DNA from: Tenacibaculum sp. Bg11-29
Lineage (GTDB): Bacteria > Bacteroidota > Bacteroidia > Flavobacteriales > Flavobacteriaceae
Reading direction: 5' to 3'
Length of the DNA: 64,000 nucleotides
Assembly (NCBI RefSeq): GCF_002836595.1
Contig: NZ_PJBB01000003.1
Location: 3,161,001 to 3,225,000, forward strand
The notes beneath the pieces were generated by a model. It did not search any database. It saw only the letters and a list, made by a program, of their open reading frames with translations, and was not told the DNA's origin. Shown one piece after another: positions 34,433 through 43,783 of the stretch (the first letter of the stretch is position 1; every line of letters begins with the position of its first letter). The position numbers and the translations under genes were made by a program.

Positions 34433-36345
34433 AATTTATCTTGTTGCGGAATGCTAATAGTTATTACTGTACCCCTATTTAATGCCGAGTCTATTGAAAA
34501 AACACCTTTAAAAATTTTCACTCGATGTTCTATATTTTGTATACCAATTCCTTTACTAGTCTTTTTCAAATCAAAACCAACACCATCATCTTCATATAAA
34601 AGTTCAATACTATTTTCATTCTTAAGTATACTTATTTGTAAATCTATTTCAACTGCATTTGCATGTTTAAAAGCATTCGTAATAAGCTCTTTTATAATAT
34701 TTAATAAATTAGATTGTACGGTGTAATTTAAAGCATTGACAGTTTTTTCTGGGTACGCCTCAAAATTAATAAGTACGGTATTATTTTGGTTTAATGTTGC
34801 TATATAATTTTTAACTAAAACAGTAAAGTTATTTTCTTTAAATTCATCAGGAATTAAACTGTGTGAAATATCTCTAACATGTTGGTACGTTTTTTCTAAT
34901 TGCTCTAGTAATGAACTTACCTCAGGATTACTATCTATTAAATTATTCATTTGTAATTTTATACCAGCAATATTTCCTCCTATGCTATCATGTAACTCTC
35001 TAGCAATACGATCTCTTTCTTTATTTTGAACAATAATAGTATTCTTTACCAATTCTAATTCTTGTGCTTGTAATATCGATGTCATTTCTTTTTGACGTAA
35101 TACTTCTTGTTGTTTATTAAGTAAACTTTGAGCTTGAAGTTTTTGATAATAAACTATTAAAAATAAAATTATAGGAATAAGAATTATAAAAAAGCCTATA
35201 AGAATAGCATATTTTATTGTTTTTTGATATTCAATTTCTGTTTCTTTTTTTACTTGATCTTCTTGTAGTTTACTTATTTTTTTCTCTTTTTTTAATGTTT
35301 CATATTTAAATTCTAAATTTCTAATGTACCGTAAATTTTGATTCTTTATAATTTTACGATTTACACTTTCTAATTGAGTCTTTAAATTATAGGCATTTTT
35401 AAAATCTTCTGTTGATACGTAAAGTTGCACTAAAGCTCTAATTATTTTTTTTTGTAAATTTAATTGATTCCATTGTACAGAGTTAACATACGCTGAAGAA
35501 AGTACCATTTCAGCAATTTCATAGTTTTTAGTACGCTGATAAATTTCACCTTGATTTAAAGTTATAGAAATATAAATATCATAATAACCATTAGTTAATG
35601 TTTCTTTTTTTATTTCATGAAAAATTGACAGCGCTTCTTTAAACTTACCTTCATAAGAAATTAACATACCTAAAGCAGTTTTTAATCTTAAATATATTTT
35701 AGTGTATTTCTTTTTGTTGGCAGTTTTTAATGCCGCTTTAATTATTTTTTTTGCCTTATCAGGCTGTTTATTTAATATGTTATAATTAGACTCTGCTATT
35801 TTATAATAAACTAATAACGGTTCAGTATTACAAATAGGCTTTAACTCGTCTAAAATATTTTTTAGTTTTAAGATATCTCTTTTTAAAATATAAGTATCAG
35901 CTAAGGCTAACTGAAACCGTTGAAATACTAAACCATCTTTTTTAGCTAACGTAATTCCCTTTATAAAATAACCTATAGACTCTTCTAGAAACCCCATATT
36001 TTGAGATCCTAAACCTTTGTAAAGAAGTCCTTTTAATTCGTATTTGTCTTTAAGATTATCTGTTTTTTTTAAGTTAAAAAGTTCGTTTTTTATTACTGTT
36101 CCGTAATAAAAAAGAGAATCCGCATTATTTGATCGTAAAAATAGTGTAGCAATACTATCTAAAAGAACAAGTTTTTCCTTTGTTTCTTTAGCATTATACA
36201 AAGATTTATATAACTGTCGATTAACGACTCTTGGTGTATGACCAAACATTACAAAGTTATCTTTATTCTGAGCACAAAGTATTGGTGCTAAAATAAAAAG
36301 AAACACTATAAAAATTTTAGATATGTAATTGGTAAATTGATTCAT
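34429..36345 (-). CDS. Sensor histidine kinase with periplasmic TPR domain (HisKA_3 type)
   Basis: A 638-residue NarX-like kinase. An N-terminal signal peptide ending PILCAQ is followed by about 350 residues of helical TPR-like repeats in the periplasm, one transmembrane helix (YAILIGFFIILIPIILFLIV), a coiled-coil linker, the HisKA_3 box with His in RDRIARELHDSIGG, the N box ELITNAFKHAN and G boxes DDGVGFDL and GIGIQNIEHRV. This TPR-type architecture is common in Bacteroidota; the signal is unknown. It is translationally coupled to the regulator. Confidence 0.92.
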   Translation of the reverse strand: MNQFTNYISKIFIVFLFILAPILCAQNKDNFVMFGHTPRVVNRQLYKSLYNAKETKEKLVLLDSIATLFLRSNNADSLFYYGTVIKNELFNLKKTDNLKDKYELKGLLYKGLGSQNMGFLEESIGYFIKGITLAKKDGLVFQRFQLALADTYILKRDILKLKNILDELKPICNTEPLLVYYKIAESNYNILNKQPDKAKKIIKAALKTANKKKYTKIYLRLKTALGMLISYEGKFKEALSIFHEIKKETLTNGYYDIYISITLNQGEIYQRTKNYEIAEMVLSSAYVNSVQWNQLNLQKKIIRALVQLYVSTEDFKNAYNLKTQLESVNRKIIKNQNLRYIRNLEFKYETLKKEKKISKLQEDQVKKETEIEYQKTIKYAILIGFFIILIPIILFLIVYYQKLQAQSLLNKQQEVLRQKEMTSILQAQELELVKNTIIVQNKERDRIARELHDSIGGNIAGIKLQMNNLIDSNPEVSSLLEQLEKTYQHVRDISHSLIPDEFKENNFTVLVKNYIATLNQNNTVLINFEAYPEKTVNALNYTVQSNLLNIIKELITNAFKHANAVEIDLQISILKNENSIELLYEDDGVGFDLKKTSKGIGIQNIEHRVKIFKGVFSIDSALNRGTVITISIPQQDKL

Positions 36346-36420
36346 TTAATGCAAAAATATAACAAAACTATTTTATTGAGTAACAATATTAAACTATATA
36401 AAAAACAATAACTTCACGGT

Positions 36421-36428
36421 TTTCAGGG
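36421..36428 (-). promoter_or_regulatory. CCCTGAAA motif upstream of the two-component operon
   Basis: The minus strand reads AACCCTGAAAACCGTG about 76 bases upstream of the histidine-kinase start, sharing CCCTGAAA with the two membrane-protein copies. Candidate site for the cognate LuxR-type regulator (inference). Confidence 0.4.
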
Positions 36429-36468
36429 TTTTTAATATAATTATAGAAACCTTAAAGTATAAAACACC

Positions 36469-36476
36469 TAAATTTG
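36469..36476 (+). promoter_or_regulatory. -7 promoter box for the redoxin gene
   Basis: TAAATTTG, matching TAnnTTTG, 31 bases upstream of the redoxin start codon. Confidence 0.55.
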
Positions 36477-36506
36477 TAAGGCGTATTATAATAAGAGAAA
36501 AATTAA

Positions 36507-36947
36507 ATGAATAGCAAAATACAAACGATACTTGTTAAAGATTTAAATGGAGCTGAAATAGATTTAATGACTTCTTATAAAAATGAAGTGTTATTGCTTA
36601 TTATATATAACAATGATTGTTTAGGCTGTACAGGACGTGCAATTCCTTTAGCTTATGAGTTTCAACAGAAATACCCATCAATTAAAGTTATTGGAATTCA
36701 TGCTGATTTTGTAAATAGAGAGGGTACAAAAGCTTCAATTAAAAGCATTTTTACGAGTGGTGAAAACCCATTTCCTATTTATATAGATGAACATCACAAA
36801 GTGTACGACCAGTTTAAGGCAGAAGGAACACCGCAATGGTTACTGATTTCTGAAAAAGGGGAATTGTTTCGTGCTATTTTTGGTTCACAAGAAAATGCGC
36901 AAAACAGATTGTATTACGCATTAGAAAGTCTTGTGGAAGCAAATTAG
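36507..36947 (+). CDS. Thioredoxin-fold redoxin (TlpA/AhpC-like)
   Basis: A 146-residue cytoplasmic thioredoxin-fold protein with the redox site YNNDCLGCTGRAIPLA (CLGC, about residues 38-41) and the cis-Pro loop KAEGTPQWLLI. There is no signal peptide, unlike classic TlpA proteins. It has its own promoter and no operon partners; a general disulfide or peroxide reduction role is inferred from the fold. Confidence 0.88.
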   Translation: MNSKIQTILVKDLNGAEIDLMTSYKNEVLLLIIYNNDCLGCTGRAIPLAYEFQQKYPSIKVIGIHADFVNREGTKASIKSIFTSGENPFPIYIDEHHKVYDQFKAEGTPQWLLISEKGELFRAIFGSQENAQNRLYYALESLVEAN

Positions 36948-36975
36948 AGTAAATCTTTATAAAAAATAATTGCCT

Positions 36976-37596
36976 CTATTTATTTATATTCTCTAAAGTA
37001 AAATAAAACGGTGTAGCGCTTTTACCTACACCTCCTCCTGTCATTACAATATCAGCACTTGTAATACCAAGTAAATTAAATTTTGTATTAATTTCTGAGA
37101 CTATAGCTGAGTTTAAAACTTCTCCTTCATCAACTTGAGAAACAACTCCTATAAAAATTGTTGGTTGAAATTCAAAGAAAGCTTTTTGTTCTGGAGCTAA
37201 ATTTGTTTTTATAGCTACTAAACTTCCATCTCTATAACAGTTAGCATTAATAGCGCCAACAGTTAATTTATTTATAATTTCAACTTCATTTGCATTTGTA
37301 GCTGAAGTTGAAGAAAGCCTAAGTACATCTCCCGATGTGTCTTTAATCATCTCAAAAGCATTGCCATTATAAGCAGTTAACTTAGGACTATAATTTCCGT
37401 ATGAATCACTTGCTGATACTTGAATTTCCATTGTATATGTAAACGGGTGATTATCATTTCTACCACAGTTTTTAATTACTTTCCACGCAACCACCATTTC
37501 ATCGAAATTTTGAGCTACATTTTTTTGAAAGATTACAATTTCACTGTTGTTAATATCATTTGATCTATTAATAAAGTTTAATTTTATGTTATCCAT
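36976..37596 (-). CDS. Cytoplasmic beta-rich protein of unknown function
   Basis: A 206-residue protein without a signal peptide. Notable segments are IKLNFINRSNDINNSEIVIFQKN at the start, VAWKVIKNCGRNDNHPFTY, a central AINANCYRDGSLVAIKTNLA, and a glycine-rich end IVMTGGGVGKSATPFYFTLE. The last resembles a P-loop on paper but lies in a beta context at the C-terminus and is unlikely to bind nucleotide. I do not recognise the family. The Asn/Ser-rich beta style suggests a carbohydrate or particle-associated protein, but nothing supports a specific role. Confidence 0.65.
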   Translation of the reverse strand: MDNIKLNFINRSNDINNSEIVIFQKNVAQNFDEMVVAWKVIKNCGRNDNHPFTYTMEIQVSASDSYGNYSPKLTAYNGNAFEMIKDTSGDVLRLSSTSATNANEVEIINKLTVGAINANCYRDGSLVAIKTNLAPEQKAFFEFQPTIFIGVVSQVDEGEVLNSAIVSEINTKFNLLGITSADIVMTGGGVGKSATPFYFTLENINK

Positions 37597-37824
37597 GATT
37601 TTATTGAGTTTATTTAGAAAAAATTAATTTTTACATATTAAAATTAAAAAATTAACCTTTATAAGAACTCGCAAATGTTATAAGCGTTTAATTTTCTGTT
37701 ATGAAGTACATTATAGTATACTTATAGATTAAGAAGAAAGTTAGAGTAACCCAATATTGGTTCATCTAATAAAAGTAATAGAACATTAAAATTAAAAAAT
37801 CCTTTAAAAACTTATATTCGCGCT

Positions 37825-38727
37825 ATGTGGATGTATTTAGGTTTATTAGCAGCGCTTTTTTTAGGATTACATAATTTATGTAAAAAACATGCAGTACAAG
37901 GTAATGAAGTATTTCCGGTACTTTTAGGAACCATTTCTAGTGGTTTTTTATTTATAGCTGCATTTTATGTTTTTGCTGTTTTTTATCCTGACTATGCGCT
38001 TGAAAAGGGATACAATTTTCAGAATATTTCTTGGCAAACACATGGTTTTATTTTTATAAAATCGGCAATTATGGCAAGTTCTTGGATTTTAGCATATCAA
38101 GCGCTAAAACATTTGCCCATAACCATTGTTACACCAATACGTTCTGCAGGCCCATTTTTTACTTTTATAGGTGCTATTGTTATTTATAAAGAAAGTCCTA
38201 ATTTATACCAATGGATTGGTTTTTTCTTAATCATTTTTTCAGTGCTTTTGTATTCACAAATTGGAAAAAAAGAAGGAATTAACTTTAAACGTAACAAATG
38301 GATTTTCGCCATCATAGGAGCTACTTTTTTAGGTGCTTCAAGCGGATTATATGATAAGTTTTTAATTCAGAATTTACAATTAAATCCACAAACTTTACAG
38401 TTTTGGTTCTGTTTATATACAATGCTCATTTTACTAGTTATTTTAACGATTACTTGGTTTCCGTATGCTAAAAAACGAAAAGCTTTTAAATTTCGTTGGT
38501 CTATTATTGCTGTAGGAATTTTACTACAAGCAGCCGATTATTTTTATTTTAAAGCTTTGCAAGATCCTGAGGCCTTAATTATGTTGCTTTCCGCAATAAA
38601 AAGAAGTCAAATATTAATTGCTGTTGTTATTGGTGGCTTGGTATTTAAAGAAAAAAATAAACGCAAAAAATTAATACCCTTAATCGGCATCATGATTGGC
38701 GTATTTTTAATTTTATATTCAAATTAA
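37825..38727 (+). CDS. EamA/DMT-family transporter
   Basis: A 300-residue protein with ten helices in two EamA repeats. The first half holds the conserved PIRSAGPFFTFIGAIVIYKE, the second half LLSAIKRSQILIAVVIGGLV with the matching FKEKN loop. It exports or imports a small metabolite; no substrate hints are nearby. It resembles the one at 4524 only in fold. Confidence 0.9.
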   Translation: MWMYLGLLAALFLGLHNLCKKHAVQGNEVFPVLLGTISSGFLFIAAFYVFAVFYPDYALEKGYNFQNISWQTHGFIFIKSAIMASSWILAYQALKHLPITIVTPIRSAGPFFTFIGAIVIYKESPNLYQWIGFFLIIFSVLLYSQIGKKEGINFKRNKWIFAIIGATFLGASSGLYDKFLIQNLQLNPQTLQFWFCLYTMLILLVILTITWFPYAKKRKAFKFRWSIIAVGILLQAADYFYFKALQDPEALIMLLSAIKRSQILIAVVIGGLVFKEKNKRKKLIPLIGIMIGVFLILYSN

Positions 38728-38799
38728 TTACAAAAAAAGCCCTATTCTTACCTATTTCATCTAAGTTTATTTTAGAATTTTAAAGTTATGTTAAAAAAG

Positions 38800-38813
38800 A
38801 ATGAACGTTCATT
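38800..38813. promoter_or_regulatory. TetR-family operator
   Basis: AATGAACGTTCATT, a perfect 14-base palindrome of the TGAACGTTCA kind bound by TetR/AcrR repressors, nine bases upstream of a -7 box and 34 bases upstream of the regulator's start codon. Confidence 0.75.
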
Positions 38814-38821
38814 TTTGTTTA

Positions 38822-38829
38822 TATCTTTG
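38822..38829 (+). promoter_or_regulatory. -7 promoter box of the TetR operon
   Basis: TATCTTTG, matching TAnnTTTG, 18 bases upstream of the start codon at 38847 and just downstream of the operator. Confidence 0.65.
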
Positions 38830-38846
38830 CATTATAAATATACAAA

Positions 38847-39431
38847 ATGGTGAAACTTCAAAAAAGTATAGATAAACGTAATGCTTTGATTAAAGCTACA
38901 ATAAAACTTGTTAATAACAATGGTTTTCATGCAACACCAATGAGTAAAATAGCAAAAATGGCAAACGTTTCACCTGCTACTATTTACTTATATTTTGAAA
39001 ACAAGCAAGATTTGGTAAATAAAACCTACATAGAGGTTAAAGAAGAGTATACAACCTATGCTTTTAAAACTTACAATGAAAATACTACCGTTAAAGATGG
39101 TTTTGAACTTATATGGAAACGCATTGCAGATTTTAAACTTAAAGAATGTGAAAAAGCAATGTTCTTAGCACAATGTGACAATACACCTGTGATAGATGAA
39201 GAATGCAGAAATGAAGGTATTAAACACCTACAGCCCCTACTCGATCTTTGGGCACGTGGTAAAAAAGAAGGGGTTATTAAACCTTTATCAGATTACTTAC
39301 TGTATGCATATTCTATAAATCCATTATCTTTTTTAATGATTACACAAAAACGTGGTTCCTTTCAATTAGATGAAACACATTTAGAAGAAGCATATCAGTC
39401 TGCATGGAGTAGTATTAAAACCTGTAAATAA
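38847..39431 (+). CDS. TetR/AcrR-family transcriptional regulator
   Basis: A 194-residue repressor with the N-terminal HTH (ALIKATIKLVNNNGFHATPM, then SKIAKMANVSPATIYLYFEN and KQDLVNKTY) and a helical ligand-binding domain. It is followed closely by a nitroreductase-like gene and an alcohol dehydrogenase and is preceded by a perfect palindromic operator, so it probably represses its own operon until an aldehyde or electrophile binds. Confidence 0.93.
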   Translation: MVKLQKSIDKRNALIKATIKLVNNNGFHATPMSKIAKMANVSPATIYLYFENKQDLVNKTYIEVKEEYTTYAFKTYNENTTVKDGFELIWKRIADFKLKECEKAMFLAQCDNTPVIDEECRNEGIKHLQPLLDLWARGKKEGVIKPLSDYLLYAYSINPLSFLMITQKRGSFQLDETHLEEAYQSAWSSIKTCK

Positions 39432-39460
39432 ATTAGAATATTATAAATAAAATATATAAA

Positions 39461-40093
39461 ATGGAATTATTAGATAAATTAAATTGGAGATACGCAGCAA
39501 AAGCCATGAATGGTAAAAAAGTAGCTGAAGATAAAATAGAACGTATTTTAGAAGCTGCTCGATTAGCTCCTACCTCTAGCGGATTACAACCTTTTGAAGT
39601 TTTTGTGGTAAAAAATAAAGATATTAAAGAACAAATTAAACCTGTAGCTTGGAATCAATCTGTTATTACAGATTGTTCGCACCTACTTGTTTTTGCTGCT
39701 TGGGATACTTATACTGAAGATAGAATTAACTATATGTTTGATTTAACAAACAAAATTCGTGGTTTTGAAAATGAAGGATGGGAAAACTATCGTAAAATGT
39801 TATTAGGTATGTATCCTCAAAAAGATGCTGAAGAAAACTTTAACCATGCTGCAAAACAAGCATACATTGCCTTTTCTCACGCAATTATTGCCGCTGCATA
39901 TGAAGGTGTAGATGCAACACCTATTGAAGGTTTTGAACCTGATGCTGTTGATAAAATTTTAGGATTACGAGAAAAAGGATTACGTAGTGCTGTGTTATTA
40001 CCAATAGGCTACAGAAAAGAAGATGCTGACTGGTTAGTTAATTTGGTAAAAGTTAGAAAACCAATAGAAGAATTAGTTACTGTTATTGAGTAA
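39461..40093 (+). CDS. NAD(P)H-dependent nitroreductase-family oxidoreductase
   Basis: A 210-residue flavin reductase. The FMN-binding start RYAAKAMNGKKVAEDKIE is followed by ARLAPTSSGLQPFEVFVV with the conserved Ser-Ser-x-x-x-Gln, and the C-terminal part has VLLPIGYRKEDADW. Enzymes of this type reduce quinones, nitro compounds or enals. It is the second gene of the TetR operon. Confidence 0.92.
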   Translation: MELLDKLNWRYAAKAMNGKKVAEDKIERILEAARLAPTSSGLQPFEVFVVKNKDIKEQIKPVAWNQSVITDCSHLLVFAAWDTYTEDRINYMFDLTNKIRGFENEGWENYRKMLLGMYPQKDAEENFNHAAKQAYIAFSHAIIAAAYEGVDATPIEGFEPDAVDKILGLREKGLRSAVLLPIGYRKEDADWLVNLVKVRKPIEELVTVIE

Positions 40094-40127
40094 TTATAAC
40101 CAATAAAAATATCTAAAGAAGTTAAAA

Positions 40128-41288
40128 ATGAACAATTTTGATTTTAAAAATCCTACCAAAATTATTTTTGGTAAGGACTCCATAGAAAAAATAGAAAATG
40201 AAATTCCTAAAGACGCAAAAGTACTATTGCTTTTTGGAGGAGGAAGTATTAAGAAAAACGGAATTTACAATCAAGTAAAAACTGCTTTATCTAAAGTAAA
40301 TGTTATTGAATTTGGAGGTATACCTGCAAACCCAGAATATGCAGTTTTAATGGATGCTTTAAAAGTAATTAAAGAAGAAAAAATTACCTACTTATTAGCT
40401 GTTGGTGGTGGTTCTGTAATTGACGGAACTAAGTTTTTATCTGCTGCTGCTGTTTTTAATGGTGAAACTCCTTGGGATATTTTAACTCAAAACATTAGAA
40501 CCGAAAAAGGAATGCCTTTTGGTACTGTACTAACATTACCTGCAACAGGTTCTGAAATGAATTCTGGTGCTGTAATTACACGAAGAGAAACTAAAGAAAA
40601 ACTAGCAATGGGAGGGCCAGGTTTATTTCCTGAGTTTTCAATATTAGATCCTTTAGTTATTACTTCGATTCCAAAACGTCAATTAGCAAACGGTTTAGCT
40701 GATGCTTTTACACACGTTTTAGAACAGTATATGACCTACCCAACCGGTGCTTTATTACAAGATAGATTTGCTGAAAGTATTTTACAAACTTTAATTGAAG
40801 TTGCTCCTAAAATAATAAATAATCCCACTGATTATAAAGCTGCTTCTAACTTTATGTGGAGTTGTACAATGGCGTTAAACGGATTAATTCAAAAAGGAGT
40901 ACCTACAGATTGGGCTGTTCACGCAATTGGGCATGAGTTAACTGCTTTATTTGGTATCGATCATGCTCGTACATTAGCTGTTATTGCACCAAGTCATTAT
41001 ACTTTTAATTTTGAAAGTAAAAAAGAGAAATTAGCACAATACGGTGAGCGTGTTTGGAATATTACAGAGGGCACTATTGATGATAAAGCCAATGCTGCTA
41101 TTGAAAAAACAGTTGCTTTTTTCCATGAATTAGGTATTGATACTAAATTGTCTGACTATACTAAAGATTATGAAGGAACTGCTGAGTTAATTTCAAAACG
41201 TTTTACCGATCGTGGTTGGTTAGGTTTAGGGGAACATCAAAATTTATCTCCTGAAAAGGTTGAAGAAATTGTAAAAATGGCATATTAA
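40128..41288 (+). CDS. Iron-containing alcohol dehydrogenase (YqhD/BDH type)
   Basis: A 386-residue group III dehydrogenase. The NAD(P) loop is AVGGGSVIDGTKFLSAA; metal ligands are the Asp and His of LADAFTHVLEQY, and the later His residues of WAVHAIGHELTALFGIDHART. It resembles YqhD, which reduces aldehydes with NADPH. As the last gene of the TetR/nitroreductase operon it probably detoxifies aldehydes. Confidence 0.93.
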   Translation: MNNFDFKNPTKIIFGKDSIEKIENEIPKDAKVLLLFGGGSIKKNGIYNQVKTALSKVNVIEFGGIPANPEYAVLMDALKVIKEEKITYLLAVGGGSVIDGTKFLSAAAVFNGETPWDILTQNIRTEKGMPFGTVLTLPATGSEMNSGAVITRRETKEKLAMGGPGLFPEFSILDPLVITSIPKRQLANGLADAFTHVLEQYMTYPTGALLQDRFAESILQTLIEVAPKIINNPTDYKAASNFMWSCTMALNGLIQKGVPTDWAVHAIGHELTALFGIDHARTLAVIAPSHYTFNFESKKEKLAQYGERVWNITEGTIDDKANAAIEKTVAFFHELGIDTKLSDYTKDYEGTAELISKRFTDRGWLGLGEHQNLSPEKVEEIVKMAY

Positions 41289-41344
41289 CTTATAATAACC
41301 ATCTTTTTTAACTTTATCTTAGATAAGATATTCATCTATAAATA

Positions 41345-41372
41345 AAAAGCCCATCAATAATGATGGGCTTTT
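41345..41372. terminator. Bidirectional terminator
   Basis: AAAAGCCCATCA-ATAA-TGATGGGCTTTT: a perfect 12-base stem with a four-base loop between the converging alcohol dehydrogenase and cold-shock genes. Confidence 0.85.
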
Positions 41373-41394
41373 GTAATAACTTGAAGTATATGTA

Positions 41395-41586
41395 TTAGAT
41401 AACTTTTACGTTTACTGCATTTAATCCTTTGTTACCTTCTTGTAAGTCAAATTCAACTTCATCGCCTTCACGAATCTCGTCAATTAACCCTGAAATGTGC
41501 ACAAAGTGGTCTTTTTCAACTCCTTCTTCTGTAATAAATCCAAATCCTTTTGTCTCGTTGAAAAATTTTACTGTTCCTTTACTCAT
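41395..41586 (-). CDS. Cold-shock protein (CspA family), copy 1
   Basis: A 63-residue single cold-shock domain. RNP1 reads KGFGFI and RNP2 DHFVHIS, both intact. It binds single-stranded RNA/DNA as a chaperone. It differs from the 63-residue protein at 44478 by only three residues (Ile/Val, Gln/Lys, Leu/Pro), so the two are recent paralogues. Confidence 0.95.
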   Translation of the reverse strand: MSKGTVKFFNETKGFGFITEEGVEKDHFVHISGLIDEIREGDEVEFDLQEGNKGLNAVNVKVI

Positions 41587-41654
41587 AATGATACTATATT
41601 TTATTTTAATAATTACTTACTAGAATGCAAAGATGATGCCATAAAAAATATATT

Positions 41655-43190
41655 TTACCAATCAATAGGAAAATAATCTTTTAAAAACTTACCACACCAA
41701 TGTTTTCCTGTATTAATTCCATCAATTAAAGGATCCATAACTCTAGCTGCACCATCTACAATATCAAGTGGCGGTTGAAAATCGTGAACTTCAACTTTCT
41801 TCTTTGATAACTCAGCAGGATCTTCATCTGTTACCCAACCTGTATCAACAGCATTCATATAAATTCCAGATTTAGCAAAAGTTGACGCAGAGGTATGTGT
41901 TAACATATTTAAAGCAGCTTTTGCCATGTTTGTATGTGGGTGCCTATCTACTTTTTTAAATCTATGAAATTTTCCTTCCATAGCTGTTACATTAATAATA
42001 TGTTTTTTGCCTGTATTTTCCTTCATCATTAAATTAGACAAACGGTTACACAAAACAAAAGGAGCTACAGCATTTACCAGCTGTACCTCTACCATTTCTG
42101 TAGTTTCTATTTCTCCTAATCGTAAACGCCAACTATTTGTTTTTCTTAAATCTACTTGTTGTAAATCTGCATCTAATTCTCCTTCAGGAAAAACTTCGGC
42201 TGTTTGTAACGAATTATCAAAACTGTACGGGATTTGAGATAATTCTGCTGAATTACGCAATCCAATACCAGGTTCAGGGCCATGCCAAGTTACTGGTAAT
42301 ACATTATTTTTACTTGTTTTAGAAGTAGAAACACTTAAGCTTGATAGTTCTTCTAAACAAGCGGTGTGATCTTTTAACAACGTTTGTGCTAGCTTTGGAA
42401 GTTTATCAACAGGTAATTTTTCATTTTCCATTAAATGAAAATAAAAGCCTGATGGTCTTCTTACCGTTTGCGCTGCATTGTTTATTAGAATATCTAAACG
42501 ATCATATTTTTGCTCAATATAATTACAAAAAATCTCTACACTTGGTATATGTCTTAAATCTAAACCATGAATATGTAAACGATCACTCCAATCTTTATAA
42601 TCTTCTTCTTTAGCAAAACGAATGGCTGAATCTGCGGGAAAACGTGTTGTCGCAACTACAGTAGCTCCAGAACGTAATAACATTAAAGTTATATGATACC
42701 CTATTTTTAATCTAGAACCTGTAATAACAGCTACTTGATCTTTTAAGTCAGTCGTTTGAAAACGTTTTGCGTAATTTAAATCACCACATTCTGTACACAT
42801 GGTATCATAAAAGTGATGTAGTTTGGTAAAAACTGTTTTACAAACGTAACAGTTTCTTGCTGATTCTAGTTCTGGTGTATCTTCTGGTATTGCAGCTGCT
42901 GCTAATAATTTTGGAGCAACAAATAACGCTGCTTCTCTAGCAGATCTAATTCCTGTAGACTTTCTTGCATGCGTATCTTTAGCAATCATTTTACGTTTTG
43001 CTGCTTTTTTAGCGTCTTTTCTTCTACGCTCAAATTCAGCACGATTAGGTCTTGTTAATTCACCAGCAACTTTGTATAATGCTATTCTTTGTGCTTCTGG
43101 GAGTTCAAAAAGTTGATCGGTATCCTCTAATAATTTTTGTAGTGTAGTGATACAAGATTCAATGTCTAAATTCAATTTATTTTCACTCAT
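41655..43190 (-). CDS. Atypical SDR-family protein with N-terminal zinc ribbon
   Basis: A 511-residue protein. Residues 1-110 are helical and basic ([18 protein letters not shown]). A zinc ribbon with CYVC (Cys114, Cys117) and CTEC (Cys132, Cys135) follows, then a Rossmann fold with TGSRLKIGY at 157-165 and [12 protein letters not shown]. The catalytic motif is abnormal: where SDRs have Ser and YxxxK it reads INVTAMEG and [11 protein letters not shown], so the Lys is kept but the Tyr is replaced by Thr. It may bind NAD(P) without normal SDR chemistry. The nearby cold-shock genes suggest an RNA- or stress-related context. Confidence 0.8.
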   Translation of the reverse strand: MSENKLNLDIESCITTLQKLLEDTDQLFELPEAQRIALYKVAGELTRPNRAEFERRRKDAKKAAKRKMIAKDTHARKSTGIRSAREAALFVAPKLLAAAAIPEDTPELESARNCYVCKTVFTKLHHFYDTMCTECGDLNYAKRFQTTDLKDQVAVITGSRLKIGYHITLMLLRSGATVVATTRFPADSAIRFAKEEDYKDWSDRLHIHGLDLRHIPSVEIFCNYIEQKYDRLDILINNAAQTVRRPSGFYFHLMENEKLPVDKLPKLAQTLLKDHTACLEELSSLSVSTSKTSKNNVLPVTWHGPEPGIGLRNSAELSQIPYSFDNSLQTAEVFPEGELDADLQQVDLRKTNSWRLRLGEIETTEMVEVQLVNAVAPFVLCNRLSNLMMKENTGKKHIINVTAMEGKFHRFKKVDRHPHTNMAKAALNMLTHTSASTFAKSGIYMNAVDTGWVTDEDPAELSKKKVEVHDFQPPLDIVDGAARVMDPLIDGINTGKHWCGKFLKDYFPIDW

Positions 43191-43498
43191 TTTAAACTAC
43201 TTATTTAATTTTAATTGTTTCAACATGTTTCTTATTATAAAGTTTTTCCCTCTATAATTACATTATTTACAAGGGCACAAAACTAGCTATTTTTAATCAA
43301 TTTATTTTGAGTATTCGATAATAATAAAATCACTATAAATTGAATGATCATTTTATAAATACAAAGGCTGTATTATTAAAAACGAACCCTAATCTGTTTT
43401 AAAAAATCTTATTATTATTTAGAGGTCAGTAGGTAATTACGTATTGTATAATATGCCTGATGTGTTAATCTCTAGTATATAATAAGTAAATTACTTGT
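43191..43498. other. Intergenic stretch without a gene
   Basis: About 308 bases upstream of the SDR gene; it should hold that gene's promoter. No coding frame or structure was recognised. Confidence 0.4.
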
Positions 43499-43603
43499 CT
43501 GTTCGAGCATTACTGAAATAAGATGACAACTTTATTGAAAGTAGCAAACGAAGTTTACGAGAACTTTTAGACTATGGTGAATAGGTCTCGACTGCGCTCG
43601 ACC
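43499..43603. repeat. Dispersed intergenic repeat, copy 1
   Basis: CTGTTCGAGCATTACTGAAA ... TTGAAAGTAGCAAACGAAG ... ACTGCGCTCGACC. The copy at 46901-47005 shares about the first 75 bases and the CTGCGCTC end. The GTTCGAG and CTCGAC ends can pair. This type of CTGCGCTCGAC repeat is widespread in Bacteroidota intergenic DNA as I recall it. Confidence 0.65.
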
Positions 43604-43668
43604 TGACATAGTTAGTCTAAAATTTACTTTAGAGACACGTATCTATCTACTGAACTCTGTTATTATTC

Positions 43669-43710
43669 AACAAAAAAGAGATTAACCTTTGGGTTAATCT
43701 CTTTTTTGTT
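43669..43710. terminator. Strong terminator downstream of the 153-residue cold-shock-domain gene
   Basis: A perfect 19-base stem: the left arm (43669-43687) starts AACAAAAAAGAGATTAACC, the loop is TTTG and the right arm (43692-43710) ends TCTCTTTTTTGTT. A/T tracts at both sides permit bidirectional use. Confidence 0.85.
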
Positions 43711-43783
43711 GTTAAACCCCCATATACTTATCGTATGTGTGGTATAATTTAAAAGTTATAGAATACGTAAAATTATATATTAG

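Noticed and set aside
37560..37596. P-loop reading of GGGVGKS in the unknown protein at 36976-37596
   Set aside because: The motif is at the C-terminus without a following helix or Walker B segment, so it is probably not a nucleotide site.
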